Positions 55,803-64,000 of a stretch of DNA of 64,000 bases are shown here, one piece after another. Position 1 is the first letter of the stretch. Each line of letters opens with the position of its first letter. Origin of the DNA: Corynebacterium sp. SCR221107 (GTDB lineage: Bacteria > Actinomycetota > Actinomycetes > Mycobacteriales > Mycobacteriaceae); the NCBI RefSeq assembly GCF_027886475.1, contig NZ_CP115670.1:1550001-1614000 (forward strand), given 5' to 3'. A program made the translations under genes and the position numbers. The notes beneath the pieces were generated by a model. The model saw nothing but the letters and a program-made list of their open reading frames with translations, was not told the origin of the DNA and did not search any database.

Positions 55803-57448
55803 AACAGGCCGCCGATCTGGCCGTCTTTGACGTCGATTCCCAGGGCAGCGGGCTTCTTCGGCAGGCCCGGCATGGTCATGACATCGCCGGTGAGCGCCAC
55901 GATGAAGCCGGAACCGATGCGCGGCAGCAGCTTGCGCACGTGCAGGGTGTGTCCGGTGGCAGCCCCCAGCAGGCTAGGCTCATCGGAGAAAGAGTACTGC
56001 GTCTTGGAAATGCACACCGGTAAGGTGTCCCAGCCGTTGTCCTTGAGATACTGCAGGTCTTTTTCGGCGCGCCAAGAGTAATGGACCCTGCCCGCCGAGT
56101 AGACCTTGGTGGCGATGGTTTCGATAGAGGCCTCGATGCCCTCGGCTGGGTCGTACAACTGCGTAGAATCCTCGCGGAGGTTGTCCATGACGACCTTTGC
56201 CAATTCGACTGCGCCCTCCCCTCCCTTGGCCCAGACGTCAACGGGGACGAGTTGCACCCCATACTCAGTGGCCCAGTTGTGCATCCACTCAATCTCGGCG
56301 GCGGTGTCTGAAGTAAATCGGTTGAGAGCCACGATGGGGGTGACACCAAACTGGCGGACATTGCGCACGTGGGCCTCGAGGTTGGCCACACCCTTGGCTA
56401 GCGCGTCGAGGTTTTCGTCGGTGAGCTGATCCTTGGCCACGCCCCCGTTGTATTTCAGGGAACGAATGGTGGCGACGACGACAGCCCCGTTGACCGTCAG
56501 CCCACCGATGCGGGACTTGATGTCGAAGAATTTCTCCGCGCCGAGGTCGGAGCCGAAACCAGCCTCGGTGAGCACCACGTCGCCGAGCTTGAGGGCGGTG
56601 GTGGTGGCAATGAGCGAATTGCAGCCGTGGGCGATATTGGCGAAGGGTCCACCGTGGACGAAGGCCGGGGTTCCACCGAGTGTTTGCACGAGGTTGGGGT
56701 TGATCGCATCGCGCATGAGCGCGGTGAGAGCGCCTTCGACCTTCAAGTTGGCAACGGTGACCGGCTTGCCTTCGAAGTTTTGCGCAACCACAATGCGTGA
56801 GATGCGAGCACGAAGGTCCTCGAGGTCGGTGGCAAGGCACAGGATGGCCATGATCTCGCTGGCGGCGGTGATGGTAAATCCGGTCTCGGTCGGCGTTCCG
56901 TGGGCGCGGCCACCGAGGCCGGTCACAATCTTGCGCAGGGAACGATCATTGACGTCCATGCAGCGCTGCCAGGTAATCGAGCGCACGTCGATTCCGAGCT
57001 CATTGCCCTGCTGGATGTGATTGTCAACGAGCGCGGCCAGCGTGTTTGTTGCTGCAGTGATCGCATGGAAATCGCCCGTGAAGTGCAGGTTAATGTCTTC
57101 CATCGGAACCACCTGGGAATAGCCTCCGCCCGCGGCGCCGCCTTTGATGCCCATCACCGGCCCCAGCGAGGGTTCACGCAGCGCAACGATAGAATTGTGG
57201 CCGATCAACCGCATGGCATCGGATAATCCGATAAGTACAGTGGATTTGCCTTCCCCCGCTGGCGTGGGCGAAATGCCGGTGACGAGGATGAGTTTGCCAT
57301 CCGGATTGCCCGGCACCTTGGCGAAGTCAACCTTCGCCTTGGCGGCTCCGTAAGTGATCAGAGCCTCGTCTGGAATTCCGGCGCGCTTGGCAATCTCGGT
57401 GATGGGCTCGAGGGTGTGAGCCTGGGCAATCTCGACGTCAGTAGACAT
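55799..57448 (-). CDS. fhs: Formate-tetrahydrofolate ligase
   Basis: 549 residues. Makes 10-formyl-THF from formate, ATP and THF. The nucleotide loop TGISPTPAGEGKST (about 59-72), REPSLGPVMGIKGGAAGGGYSQ-type sequence split by a Gly run, and INLHFTGDFHAI are the family signatures. ATG at 57448 (MSTDVEIAQAHTL). Gives a way to use formate for purines. As I recall, C. glutamicum lacks it, so the gene is an extra in this lineage. Confidence 0.96.
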   Translation of the reverse strand: MSTDVEIAQAHTLEPITEIAKRAGIPDEALITYGAAKAKVDFAKVPGNPDGKLILVTGISPTPAGEGKSTVLIGLSDAMRLIGHNSIVALREPSLGPVMGIKGGAAGGGYSQVVPMEDINLHFTGDFHAITAATNTLAALVDNHIQQGNELGIDVRSITWQRCMDVNDRSLRKIVTGLGGRAHGTPTETGFTITAASEIMAILCLATDLEDLRARISRIVVAQNFEGKPVTVANLKVEGALTALMRDAINPNLVQTLGGTPAFVHGGPFANIAHGCNSLIATTTALKLGDVVLTEAGFGSDLGAEKFFDIKSRIGGLTVNGAVVVATIRSLKYNGGVAKDQLTDENLDALAKGVANLEAHVRNVRQFGVTPIVALNRFTSDTAAEIEWMHNWATEYGVQLVPVDVWAKGGEGAVELAKVVMDNLREDSTQLYDPAEGIEASIETIATKVYSAGRVHYSWRAEKDLQYLKDNGWDTLPVCISKTQYSFSDEPSLLGAATGHTLHVRKLLPRIGSGFIVALTGDVMTMPGLPKKPAALGIDVKDGQIGGLF

Positions 57449-57608
57449 GGCAACCTTAAAGCGTTCAAGGGGCGGTAACGAAAAATACAAGAAATCCATC
57501 AATAGAGATTCCTCACAGCCATGTTACCTACTCGGTTTGCACTCCCCTTATGCCACGCCCACGAAGCCGTACTCGACGCTTGCTGCCAAACGCACGCTTC
57601 GCCCTTGC

Positions 57609-57621
57609 GCTTGCCGACGCG
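57609..57621 (+). repeat. Copy of intergenic 13-bp motif (GCTTGCCGACGCG)
   Basis: First of an inverted pair in the fhs-aspA gap; last base differs. Confidence 0.5.
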
Positions 57622-57726
57622 TGCCAGGCGCCACACGCACACGGTATCCGTGCCGCGTGCGGTGGAAAAAACCCGTACCCCTCGGCCGAAGGGGAAAAAG
57701 GATGCCGCACCCAACGAGAAGCTGGA

Positions 57727-57739
57727 AGCGTCGGCAAGC
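57727..57739 (-). repeat. Copy of intergenic 13-bp motif (GCTTGCCGACGCT)
   Basis: Second of the inverted pair, lying just beyond the aspA terminator; last base differs. Confidence 0.5.
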
Positions 57740-57750
57740 AAGAAGGCCGC

Positions 57751-57783
57751 AAAAGGGCACACACGTCGATCACGTGCGTGCCC
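57751..57783 (-). terminator. Rho-independent terminator of aspA
   Basis: Arms 57755-57766 and 57772-57783 pair over 12 positions with one G-U wobble on the minus strand, and TTTTGCGG follows. It is 120 bases past the aspA stop. Confidence 0.75.
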
Positions 57784-57902
57784 TTCGGTATACAGGCCTT
57801 ACCAGGCGGCGACTTTTATGGCCTCATCACAGCAGATAGCCCCTTGGAAAAGGCCCGGTTGGCCGTCTCGAGGATTGAAGCTTTGAGGCCAGCTAGCGCA
57901 TG

Positions 57903-59465
57903 CTAGTTGTCGAGGTAAAGTTGGCCGCGAAACACCGGGTGCATGAGGTTTTCGGTGGACAGAACCTGATTTAGGGTATCTTCGTCCATCAGTCCCTTTT
58001 CTAGCACGAGCTGTTTGACGGACTTGCCGGTGGCAGCTGCCTCTTTGCCGATCAGATCACCGTTGTGGTGTCCGATAAACGGGTTGAGGTAGGTGACGAT
58101 ACCGATGGAGTTTTCCACATAGGCGCGGCACACATCGGCATTGGCGGTAATACCCACGACGCACTTTTCGCGCAGGGTGTCGGCGGCGTTGCCGAGGATG
58201 CGAATCGATTGGAACAAGGCCTCACCAATGACCGGCTCCATGACGTTGAGTTGAAGCTGACCGGCCTCGGCGGCCATCGTCACGGTTAGATCATTGCCGA
58301 AGACCTTGAAGCACACCTGGTTGACAACCTCGGGGATGACCGGATTGACCTTCGCCGGCATGATCGAGGAACCGGCCTGACGCGGCGGGAGGTTGATCTC
58401 ATGCAGGCCTGCGGTCGGTCCGGAGGCCAGCAGGCGCAAATCGTTGCAGATCTTGGACAACTTCATGGCCGCGCGCTTGACCGCCGAATGCGCGAGCACG
58501 TAGGCGCCGGTGTCGCTGGTGGCCTCGATGAGGTCACGGGCGGACTTGATTTCAAGGCCGGTGACCTCAGACAAGGTGGCAGTGACCTGGTGACGATACC
58601 CGGAAGGGGTGTTCAAACCGGTACCGATGGCGGTTGCACCCAAATTGATTTCGAGTAGGCGGTTGGCGGCCTCACGCAACACCGACTGCTCCTCGGCGAG
58701 GTTGTGCGCAAACGCCGCAAACTCATCACCAAGCGTCATCGGCACCGCGTCTTGCAGCTGGGTGCGACCCATCTTCAAGATGTCCACAAACTCGCGAGCC
58801 TTGGCATTAAAGGCCGCCTGCAGAGCCTCGATCTGGGTGATCAGGGTTTGCATGCAGTCGTATACGCCGAGGCGGAATCCGGTCGGGTAAGCATCGTTGG
58901 TGGACTGGCTCATGTTGACATCGTCATTGGGGTTGATGATGTCGTAGGCACCCTTGGGGTGACCAAGGTATTCCAAGGCGAGGTTGGCCACGACCTCATT
59001 GGTGTTCATGTTGAGGCTGGTGCCAGCTCCTCCCTGAAAGACGTCCAAAGGGAACTGATCCATGCAGCGACCTTCGACCAAGATCTGGTCGCAGGCCCAC
59101 ACGATGGCCTCGCACTTCTTGGCAGGCAGGGTGTGCAAACGCCGATTGGCAAGCGCGGCAGCCTTCTTGACCTGAACCATGCCCCGGATGAACTCTGGGA
59201 TCTGGTTAATCGTCGTGCGCGAGATCTGGAAATTGTCGATGGCACGCAGGGTGTGAACGCCATAGTAGACATCGTTGGGAACCTTCATCTCCCCCAACAG
59301 ATCGACCTCAATGCGATAGCTGCGATCGGAATCGAGATCTTTGACCACCTCGGGGGCATCGACGGGCTCGTCGGTTGTCACCACCTCGACAGGATCGGAA
59401 CCGCCGTGAGCCTCCTCCTTCTTCTTCTTTTCGGAGTCGGCCGCCTTTGAATGGGACTTTGCCAT
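57903..59465 (-). CDS. aspA: Aspartate ammonia-lyase
   Basis: 520 residues. Splits aspartate into fumarate and ammonia. Family signature [11 protein letters not shown] (about 370) with the catalytic loop, [24 protein letters not shown] and [14 protein letters not shown]. An N-terminal extension of about 50 Lys/Glu-rich residues precedes the fold ([14 protein letters not shown]); it is longer than in E. coli AspA. The ATG at 59465 follows AAGGAAGAAG. The Dcu transporter gene lies 225 bases upstream on the same strand. Confidence 0.96.
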   Translation of the reverse strand: MAKSHSKAADSEKKKKEEAHGGSDPVEVVTTDEPVDAPEVVKDLDSDRSYRIEVDLLGEMKVPNDVYYGVHTLRAIDNFQISRTTINQIPEFIRGMVQVKKAAALANRRLHTLPAKKCEAIVWACDQILVEGRCMDQFPLDVFQGGAGTSLNMNTNEVVANLALEYLGHPKGAYDIINPNDDVNMSQSTNDAYPTGFRLGVYDCMQTLITQIEALQAAFNAKAREFVDILKMGRTQLQDAVPMTLGDEFAAFAHNLAEEQSVLREAANRLLEINLGATAIGTGLNTPSGYRHQVTATLSEVTGLEIKSARDLIEATSDTGAYVLAHSAVKRAAMKLSKICNDLRLLASGPTAGLHEINLPPRQAGSSIMPAKVNPVIPEVVNQVCFKVFGNDLTVTMAAEAGQLQLNVMEPVIGEALFQSIRILGNAADTLREKCVVGITANADVCRAYVENSIGIVTYLNPFIGHHNGDLIGKEAAATGKSVKQLVLEKGLMDEDTLNQVLSTENLMHPVFRGQLYLDN

Positions 59466-59690
59466 TGCTTCTTCCTTCATCAATCAACGAGAAATCTGAA
59501 ATATCTACCTTCAAGGCTAGACACGTCGTTGTTATGCCCGCCACAGAATTCTGTGGGATTTTTTAACAATCAGACCGAGTCCGCAGCTCGGGGTGGCACA
59601 CCTGCTACTTCTATCAGGTGAGAGTTATTCAAAGGCGCAAGCTGTGCCGAAACACAGACGCACCGAGGTGCCCTTTCGGGGGTAGTTTTG

Positions 59691-60998
59691 TTAGACGAAC
59701 AGTGGGCCGATGAGGAATCCGAGCGCCACAGAGATGGTGATGCAGACCGTGCCCGGAATAATAAACGGGTGGTTGAACACTGCCTTGCCGATGCGGGTCG
59801 AGCCGGTATCGTCCATCTCCACGGCGGCTAGGAGTGTCGGATAGGTGGGCAGGATGAACAACGCTGACACCGCTGGGAAGGAAGCGATCGCCGTGAGCGG
59901 GGACACCCCGATGGCAAGCGCTGCAGGAATGAGCGCCTTGGCGGTAGCCGCCTGCGAGTACAGCAATGCGGCAGCGAAGAAGAGAACGACGGCGAGCATC
60001 CACGGATAGCTGGTCAACAGGTCGCCGGAGAACGCCTGAATGGGTTCGAGGTAATGATTGATGAGCGAGGTACCCAGCCAGGCAACGCCGAGCACACACA
60101 TCGCGGCCGACATGCCCGAGCGAAACACCTGGGTGGTGAGAATGTCGGCGGCCTGAATCTTGCACATCATGGTGATCGCAACCGCTGCGGTCAGCATCAC
60201 AGTCATGATGGCCTCATTGCGCGGCAAGGTTGGATCCGCGATGATCCCTAGCTGATCGGAGATCAAGGTTGCGTACACCATGACGGCGACAATGGCCACG
60301 AGGAAGATAATGACCGAGCTCTTCGCCCCTGAAGTTGGGGTGTATTCGATCTTTCCCTTCGGCGGGACGATAACGCCACGCTTGAGGCGATCGTTGTACT
60401 CCGGGTCGTCTTTGAGTTCCTTGCCCAGGCGCTGGCTTAGCCACGCCGTGGGGAATATAGCCAGGAAGGTCGCGGGAATACAGATCATGAGCAGATCTAG
60501 ATAACCCACTCCATATTGCTCAAGCTCGTCTGCCATAAACACCACCGCAGCCGAGATCGGCGAGGCGGTGATAGCGAGCTGGGACGCGACCACTGCCACC
60601 GACAGCGGACGCGAGGGGCGCACTCCCGTCTCCTTCGCCACCTCCACGATGACAGGCAGGGTGGAAAAGGCCGTGTGTCCAGTTCCAGCGAACAGGGTCA
60701 TGAGATAGGTGACCACGGGCGCGAGGTAGGTGATGTGCTTGGGGTTTTTGCGTAGCACCACTTCAGCGAGGTGCACCAGATAATCTAAGCCACCGGCACG
60801 CTGCATCGCCGAGATCGCCGCAATGACGGTCATGATGATGCCGATGACATCAAAGGGAATGTCATCGCGGGTGATCGGGACGCCTGAAAGCCCCAAAGCC
60901 ATGACGCCCAGCCCGCCGGCGAGGCCGATTCCTATCGATCCTAGGCGCGCGCCAAGGTAGATCGCCACGAGGATGATGAGGACGTGGACGATGGCCAT
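59691..60998 (-). CDS. dcuB: Anaerobic C4-dicarboxylate transporter, Dcu family
   Basis: 435 residues with about twelve membrane helices. GGLGVMALGLSG, AGTGHTAFSTLPVIVEVAKE, RPSRPLSVAVVASQLAITASP and HPFIIPGTVCITISVALG are Dcu signatures. Dcu proteins swap fumarate, aspartate or malate outside for succinate inside. With aspA beside it, the pair supports aspartate-fuelled fumarate respiration. ATG at 60998 behind AAGGGGGG. DcuA and DcuB cannot be told apart from the sequence alone. Confidence 0.9.
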   Translation of the reverse strand: MAIVHVLIILVAIYLGARLGSIGIGLAGGLGVMALGLSGVPITRDDIPFDVIGIIMTVIAAISAMQRAGGLDYLVHLAEVVLRKNPKHITYLAPVVTYLMTLFAGTGHTAFSTLPVIVEVAKETGVRPSRPLSVAVVASQLAITASPISAAVVFMADELEQYGVGYLDLLMICIPATFLAIFPTAWLSQRLGKELKDDPEYNDRLKRGVIVPPKGKIEYTPTSGAKSSVIIFLVAIVAVMVYATLISDQLGIIADPTLPRNEAIMTVMLTAAVAITMMCKIQAADILTTQVFRSGMSAAMCVLGVAWLGTSLINHYLEPIQAFSGDLLTSYPWMLAVVLFFAAALLYSQAATAKALIPAALAIGVSPLTAIASFPAVSALFILPTYPTLLAAVEMDDTGSTRIGKAVFNHPFIIPGTVCITISVALGFLIGPLFV

Positions 60999-61013
60999 AA
61001 AACCCCCCTTTAG

Positions 61014-61033
61014 TTTCTATATAAACATAGAAA
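61014..61033. promoter_or_regulatory. Inverted repeat over the probable Dcu promoter
   Basis: TTTCTAT-ATAAAC-ATAGAAA is a perfect 7-bp inverted repeat with a 6-base spacer, 16-35 bases before the Dcu start codon. On the minus strand it includes TATAGA, a possible -10. Likely an operator. Confidence 0.4.
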
Positions 61034-61173
61034 TGTGGCAATTTGTTTGATTACTTCCGAGTTTTCTGTACTTGGCCGACAAAAGCAAGTGTTTCCCACA
61101 GCATCAGCCCGGCGAAAAGTGAACGACGTGTGAATTTAACAAGCACTCGCCCCAAAAAGGTGAGCAAACACAC

Positions 61174-61206
61174 GAAACCCTAGACCCGAACGGGGTCTAG
61201 GGTTTC
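61174..61206. terminator. Terminator downstream of the metallo-beta-lactamase-fold gene
   Basis: GAAACCCTAGACCC (61174-61187) and complement (61193-61206) form a perfect 14-bp stem with a 5-base loop. On the plus strand TCTATTTTCG follows; on the minus strand the tail is only moderately T-rich. Confidence 0.75.
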
Positions 61207-61343
61207 TCTATTTTCGCTTAACGACGATTCCTGCCGATTCACAGCCACACCGGCTCATCGTGGTGGCTTCTCTATCTCCAGCCTTGAATACCGCGGTGTT
61301 AAGTCATCACTCCTTGCGAAAGCGGAAGTTCAGCGCTGAAAAA

Positions 61344-61976
61344 TTAGTAACCACGAGCGATATATTCATCCAGCCGCGCCGCTTCGGCCCCGATGGTGGT
61401 GGCATCACCGTGACCAGGCAGGACGGCAGTTTCTCCAGGAAGAGTAAAGACCTTTGTGCGCAGCGAGTCGATAATCACCTCGAAGCTGGAGTACTTGCGG
61501 CCAGTTGCTCCGGGACCTCCGTTAAACAGCGTATCGCCGGACAACAGGGTCTTTTCCGCGGGAAGGTAAACCACCACACATCCGGGCGAGTGGCCGGGGG
61601 TGTGAATGACCTTGACGGTCTGACCTGCCACAGTAAACGTGTGACCGTCGGCAAGCGGGATAAATGGGGCATCCCCATTGCTTTCTTCCCACAACACTTG
61701 ATCATCCGGATGCAGGTAGACGTCAACTCCATAATGCTGCGCTACCTCCGGAGCAAGCTCACAGTGGTCATTGTGAGCGTGCGTCAGCAAGACAAAAAGC
61801 ACCGTGCGTTCGCCAACTGAATCGTAGATGGCCTGCGCATCATGCGAAGGATCGACGATGATGACCTCATGACCCGTGCCGATGAGATAGACGTTGTTGT
61901 CAACGTCCCACTCCCCGCCGTCAAGACGGAACTTACCGCTGGTCACAAGCTTTTCGATGGACAAGTGAGGGCTCAT
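61344..61976 (-). CDS. Metallo-beta-lactamase-fold hydrolase linked to formaldehyde detoxification
   Basis: 210 residues. Metal ligands THAHNDH (about 65-71), the HTPGHSPGCVV His, and GDTLF Asp, then LPGHGDAT: a glyoxalase II-like binuclear zinc site. The gene follows fadH by 105 bases on the same strand. Next to mycothiol-dependent formaldehyde dehydrogenase such enzymes are thought to hydrolyse the S-formylmycothiol it makes, giving formate and free mycothiol. The substrate here is inferred from that pairing. Confidence 0.88.
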   Translation of the reverse strand: MSPHLSIEKLVTSGKFRLDGGEWDVDNNVYLIGTGHEVIIVDPSHDAQAIYDSVGERTVLFVLLTHAHNDHCELAPEVAQHYGVDVYLHPDDQVLWEESNGDAPFIPLADGHTFTVAGQTVKVIHTPGHSPGCVVVYLPAEKTLLSGDTLFNGGPGATGRKYSSFEVIIDSLRTKVFTLPGETAVLPGHGDATTIGAEAARLDEYIARGY

Positions 61977-62081
61977 AGGTGATTCCTTGGGTCTAAGATT
62001 GATCCGACTATTCGACCGACCCGAGCAGTGGGGTGTCCACGGATAGACACGTGGCCGCCTGAAGGCCGGATGGGAAAGGGA

Positions 62082-63176
62082 TTAGAGTTCCACGACCGAA
62101 CGTAGCACCTTGCCGGTCTTCATGGTGGCGAATGCCTGTTCCACATCCCCCAAGCCCACACGCTCAGAAACGAAGTCGACCAGCGGGAACCGGCCCTGGA
62201 GGGATAGATCGACATACATGGGGAAGTCGCGCTCCGGGAGGCAATCCCCATACCAGGATGACTTCAAAGAACCCCCGCGGCCGAAGAAGTCGATCGCCGG
62301 AACGTCAAAGCGCGCCGAAAGGTTGGGGACGCCGACCAGCACCATGCGCCCTGCGAGATCGCGGGCATAGAAAGCTTGACGGCTGGTAGACACAATCCCC
62401 ACGGCATCGATGGCCACATCGGTTCCGAATCCGCCAGTAAGCTCCCGGATCGCCTCAATGACCTCTTCCTCGCTCTTGCCAGCGCCGCAGACGGTGTGGG
62501 TGGCGCCAAACTGGATGGCGGTCTCAAGCTTGTCTGGGTCGAGATCGACGGCGATAATCGTGCTTGCACCTGCGAGCTTGGCGCCGGCGACGGCAGCCAT
62601 GCCGACACCACCGCAGCCAAAGACGGCCACCGACTCACCGCGCTTGACGTCGCCGGTATTGACTGCCGCACCCAAGCCAGCCATGATGCCACAGCCGAGC
62701 AGACCGGCTGCGGCCGGATCGATAGTTGGATTGACCTTCGTGCACTGTCCCTCGTGGACTAGGGTCTTTTCCGCAAATGCGCCTATACCAAGCGCTGGGG
62801 TCAGCTTGGTGCCGTCCTCCAAGGTCATCTTCTGCGAAGCGTTGTGGGTGTTAAAGCAGTACTGTGGTTCCCCCTTCTTGCAGGCACGACACTCACCGCA
62901 CACGGCGCGCCAGTTCAGCACCACGAAGTCCCCCACCTCGACATGGGTGACGGCCTCGCCGACAGACTCCACCACGCCGGAGGCCTCGTGGCCAAGCAGG
63001 AATGGGAACTCATCGGCGATATCCCCCTCGCGATAGGCAAGGTCAGTATGACACACCCCGCAGGCTTGGATCTTGACGACCACGTCGTGGGCGCCAGGGT
63101 CAGGAATGACGATGTTAACAGCCTCAACGGGGGCGCCCTTGGTACGGGCGATGATTCCGGTTACGATTTCGCTCAT
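62082..63176 (-). CDS. fadH: S-(hydroxymethyl)mycothiol dehydrogenase (formaldehyde dehydrogenase)
   Basis: 364 residues. A zinc alcohol dehydrogenase: catalytic zinc site [14 protein letters not shown] and [12 protein letters not shown], structural zinc cysteines [15 protein letters not shown], and NAD loop [18 protein letters not shown]. The MDR type specific to mycothiol is shown by its length and the [20 protein letters not shown] stretch. Oxidises the formaldehyde-mycothiol adduct. The ATG at 63176 begins [11 protein letters not shown]. Gives formate, which Fhs (55799) could use. Confidence 0.9.
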   Translation of the reverse strand: MSEIVTGIIARTKGAPVEAVNIVIPDPGAHDVVVKIQACGVCHTDLAYREGDIADEFPFLLGHEASGVVESVGEAVTHVEVGDFVVLNWRAVCGECRACKKGEPQYCFNTHNASQKMTLEDGTKLTPALGIGAFAEKTLVHEGQCTKVNPTIDPAAAGLLGCGIMAGLGAAVNTGDVKRGESVAVFGCGGVGMAAVAGAKLAGASTIIAVDLDPDKLETAIQFGATHTVCGAGKSEEEVIEAIRELTGGFGTDVAIDAVGIVSTSRQAFYARDLAGRMVLVGVPNLSARFDVPAIDFFGRGGSLKSSWYGDCLPERDFPMYVDLSLQGRFPLVDFVSERVGLGDVEQAFATMKTGKVLRSVVEL

Positions 63177-63304
63177 ACCGGTCAGACTACAGAAAGTTTT
63201 TGTCGATGCCCACTTTTCAGAGGAGAATTCTATAAAAAGAACACTATTGACAATATTGTGCAATTCTATTCATGACGAAAAGCGGGACTTAGCTGCACAT
63301 ACGT

Positions 63305-63346
63305 ATCCCCCTTCGCCCAGCCAAAGGGGACTGAGAAAAGGGGGAT
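63305..63346. terminator. Possible terminator of hisG
   Basis: ATCCCCCTT (63305-63313) and AAGGGGGAT (63338-63346) pair over 9 bp with a 24-base loop, 28 bases past the hisG stop. No T-run on the minus strand, so moderate support. Confidence 0.45.
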
Positions 63347-63373
63347 GCGAATGGCGGTTTTTATGCAGAGCGA

Positions 63374-64000
63374 CTATATACGAGCGATCCGGATCTCGGA
63401 TGCCAAAATCGCCTGGGCACCAAGGGCGGCCAGCTCGTCCATGATGTGATTGGCCTTCCCGCGCGGCACCATTGCGCGCACGGCCACCCAATTCTCCCTA
63501 GCCAGAGGGGATACCGTCGGGCCAGAGATGCCGGGGGTAATCGCCTCGGCCGCCTCGAGGTTGCCGCGATCGATGTTGTAGTCGAGCATGAGGTAATTCT
63601 GCGCGTGAAGTATGCCCTCCAGACGGCGCAGGAAAACCCGCTGTTCGTCATCTACTTCGACACCCTTGCGACCAACAACAACGGCCTCAGAGTCACAGAT
63701 GACCTCGCCGAAAGGCTCCAATCCTTGCTTGCGAAGTGTGCGTCCAGTCGAAACAACGTCGGCGATAGCATCAGCCACACCGAGGCGAATAGAAATCTCA
63801 ACCGCCCCGTCGAGACGGATCACTTTTGCATCGATGCCTCGACGCTCCAGATCGGCGCGCACGAGGTTCGGGTATGACGTGGCAATACGCTTTCCCTCCA
63901 ACATGTCCACGCTCCACTGTTTATCGTTGGGAGCAGCATAGCGGAAGGTGGAGGCTCCGAACCCCAGCGGCATGACCTCGGCCACGTCGGCCTTGGAATC
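63374..64000 (-). CDS. hisG: ATP phosphoribosyltransferase HisG, C-terminal part
   Basis: 208 residues seen; the 5' end lies beyond the window. First enzyme of histidine synthesis, joining ATP and PRPP. Visible: GASTFRYAAPN, RIATSYPNLVRADLERRG, DGAVEISIRLGVADAIADVVSTGRTLR (PRPP loop), and the C-terminal ACT-like regulatory domain with SGPTVSPLARENWVAVRAMV, so this is the long, histidine-inhibited form. The frame continues without a stop to base 64000 (D-S-K-A-D before the first GTG). Confidence 0.95.
   Translation of the reverse strand, partial: DSKADVAEVMPLGFGASTFRYAAPNDKQWSVDMLEGKRIATSYPNLVRADLERRGIDAKVIRLDGAVEISIRLGVADAIADVVSTGRTLRKQGLEPFGEVICDSEAVVVGRKGVEVDDEQRVFLRRLEGILHAQNYLMLDYNIDRGNLEAAEAITPGISGPTVSPLARENWVAVRAMVPRGKANHIMDELAALGAQAILASEIRIARI

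Larger units (their letters stand above)
57449..57902. other. 454-bp region between fhs and aspA
   Basis: No gene recognised. Contains the aspA terminator and two inverted copies of the 13-bp motif (57609 and 57727) about 105 bases apart. GC-rich short open frames on both strands overlap each other and lack protein-like composition. Confidence 0.4.
60999..61343. other. 345-bp region upstream of the Dcu gene
   Basis: No gene. Holds the 61014-61033 inverted repeat over the likely Dcu promoter and the 61174-61206 terminator. AT content is high from 61010 to 61110, in keeping with a promoter. Confidence 0.4.

Noticed and set aside
57449..57560. ZTP (pfl) riboswitch before fhs
   Set aside because: Looked for because such switches often precede fhs, but the conserved CCGCCUGGGC-type element is absent.

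Overview
The window reads as chromosomal DNA of a Corynebacterium species. The support is a run of corynebacterial gene neighbourhoods: gnd, a thioesterase and CorA; ndh next to a UfaA-type cyclopropane synthase homologue; separate ppm and lnt genes; and a long pupylation and Tat block made of arc, dop, pup, pafA, pafB, pafC, tatA, tatC and a HelY-type helicase. Mycothiol chemistry (S-(hydroxymethyl)mycothiol dehydrogenase) and RbpA also mark it as actinobacterial. It is not C. glutamicum itself as I recall that genome, because it carries a cobalamin cluster, fhs and a Dcu transporter. I do not resolve the species. No tRNA, rRNA, CRISPR array or intact insertion sequence was seen.

Layout. 1-10 kb: the start of a CorC/HlyC membrane protein, a DEAD-box helicase, gnd, a thioesterase, CorA, an acyltransferase-SGNH protein, a methyltransferase and ndh. 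10-18 kb: a UfaA-like protein with a worn SAM motif, an MHS-family transporter, a gene-free stretch of about 1.4 kb, a YceI pair, a small zinc-finger protein, rbpA with a SigH-like promoter, and a broken secreted serine hydrolase. 18-22 kb: ppm, lnt and fxsA. 22-39 kb: cobalamin biosynthesis in three blocks (riboswitch-cobN with an MFS gene; cobG-cobH-cobIJ; cobM-cobK and cobL), with a second acyltransferase-SGNH gene and a tiny secreted Ser-rich protein lodged between them, followed by a DprE2-like SDR and a Pro-dipeptidase. 39-54 kb: a trypsin-like protease, the helicase, TatC/TatA, the pupylation system and TrmI. 54-64 kb: M18 aminopeptidase, a RecB-like nuclease, fhs, aspA-dcu, a beta-lactamase-fold hydrolase with fadH, and the C-terminal part of hisG.

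How the genes fit together. The cob genes cover oxygen-dependent steps from precorrin-2 to hydrogenobyrinate plus the cobalt chelation subunit, with vitamin B12 feedback on cobN. Pup ligase (PafA), depupylase (Dop), Pup and the ARC ATPase are present, but no 20S proteasome genes lie in the cluster and ARC lacks an obvious proteasome-docking tail, so pupylated proteins are probably unfolded or recycled rather than degraded by a proteasome. AspA with a Dcu antiporter suggests aspartate/fumarate-succinate exchange when oxygen is low. Lnt and Ppm serve lipoprotein acylation and mannosyl-lipid synthesis of the corynebacterial envelope.

The main unexplained signal is a 13-bp motif, consensus GCTTKCCGACGCC, found in at least twelve copies almost all in intergenic DNA across the window. 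Other points for follow-up are the UfaA homologue without a normal SAM loop, an S1 protease without a visible signal peptide, a plus-strand terminator lying between two minus-strand genes, and several palindromes that overlap promoters.
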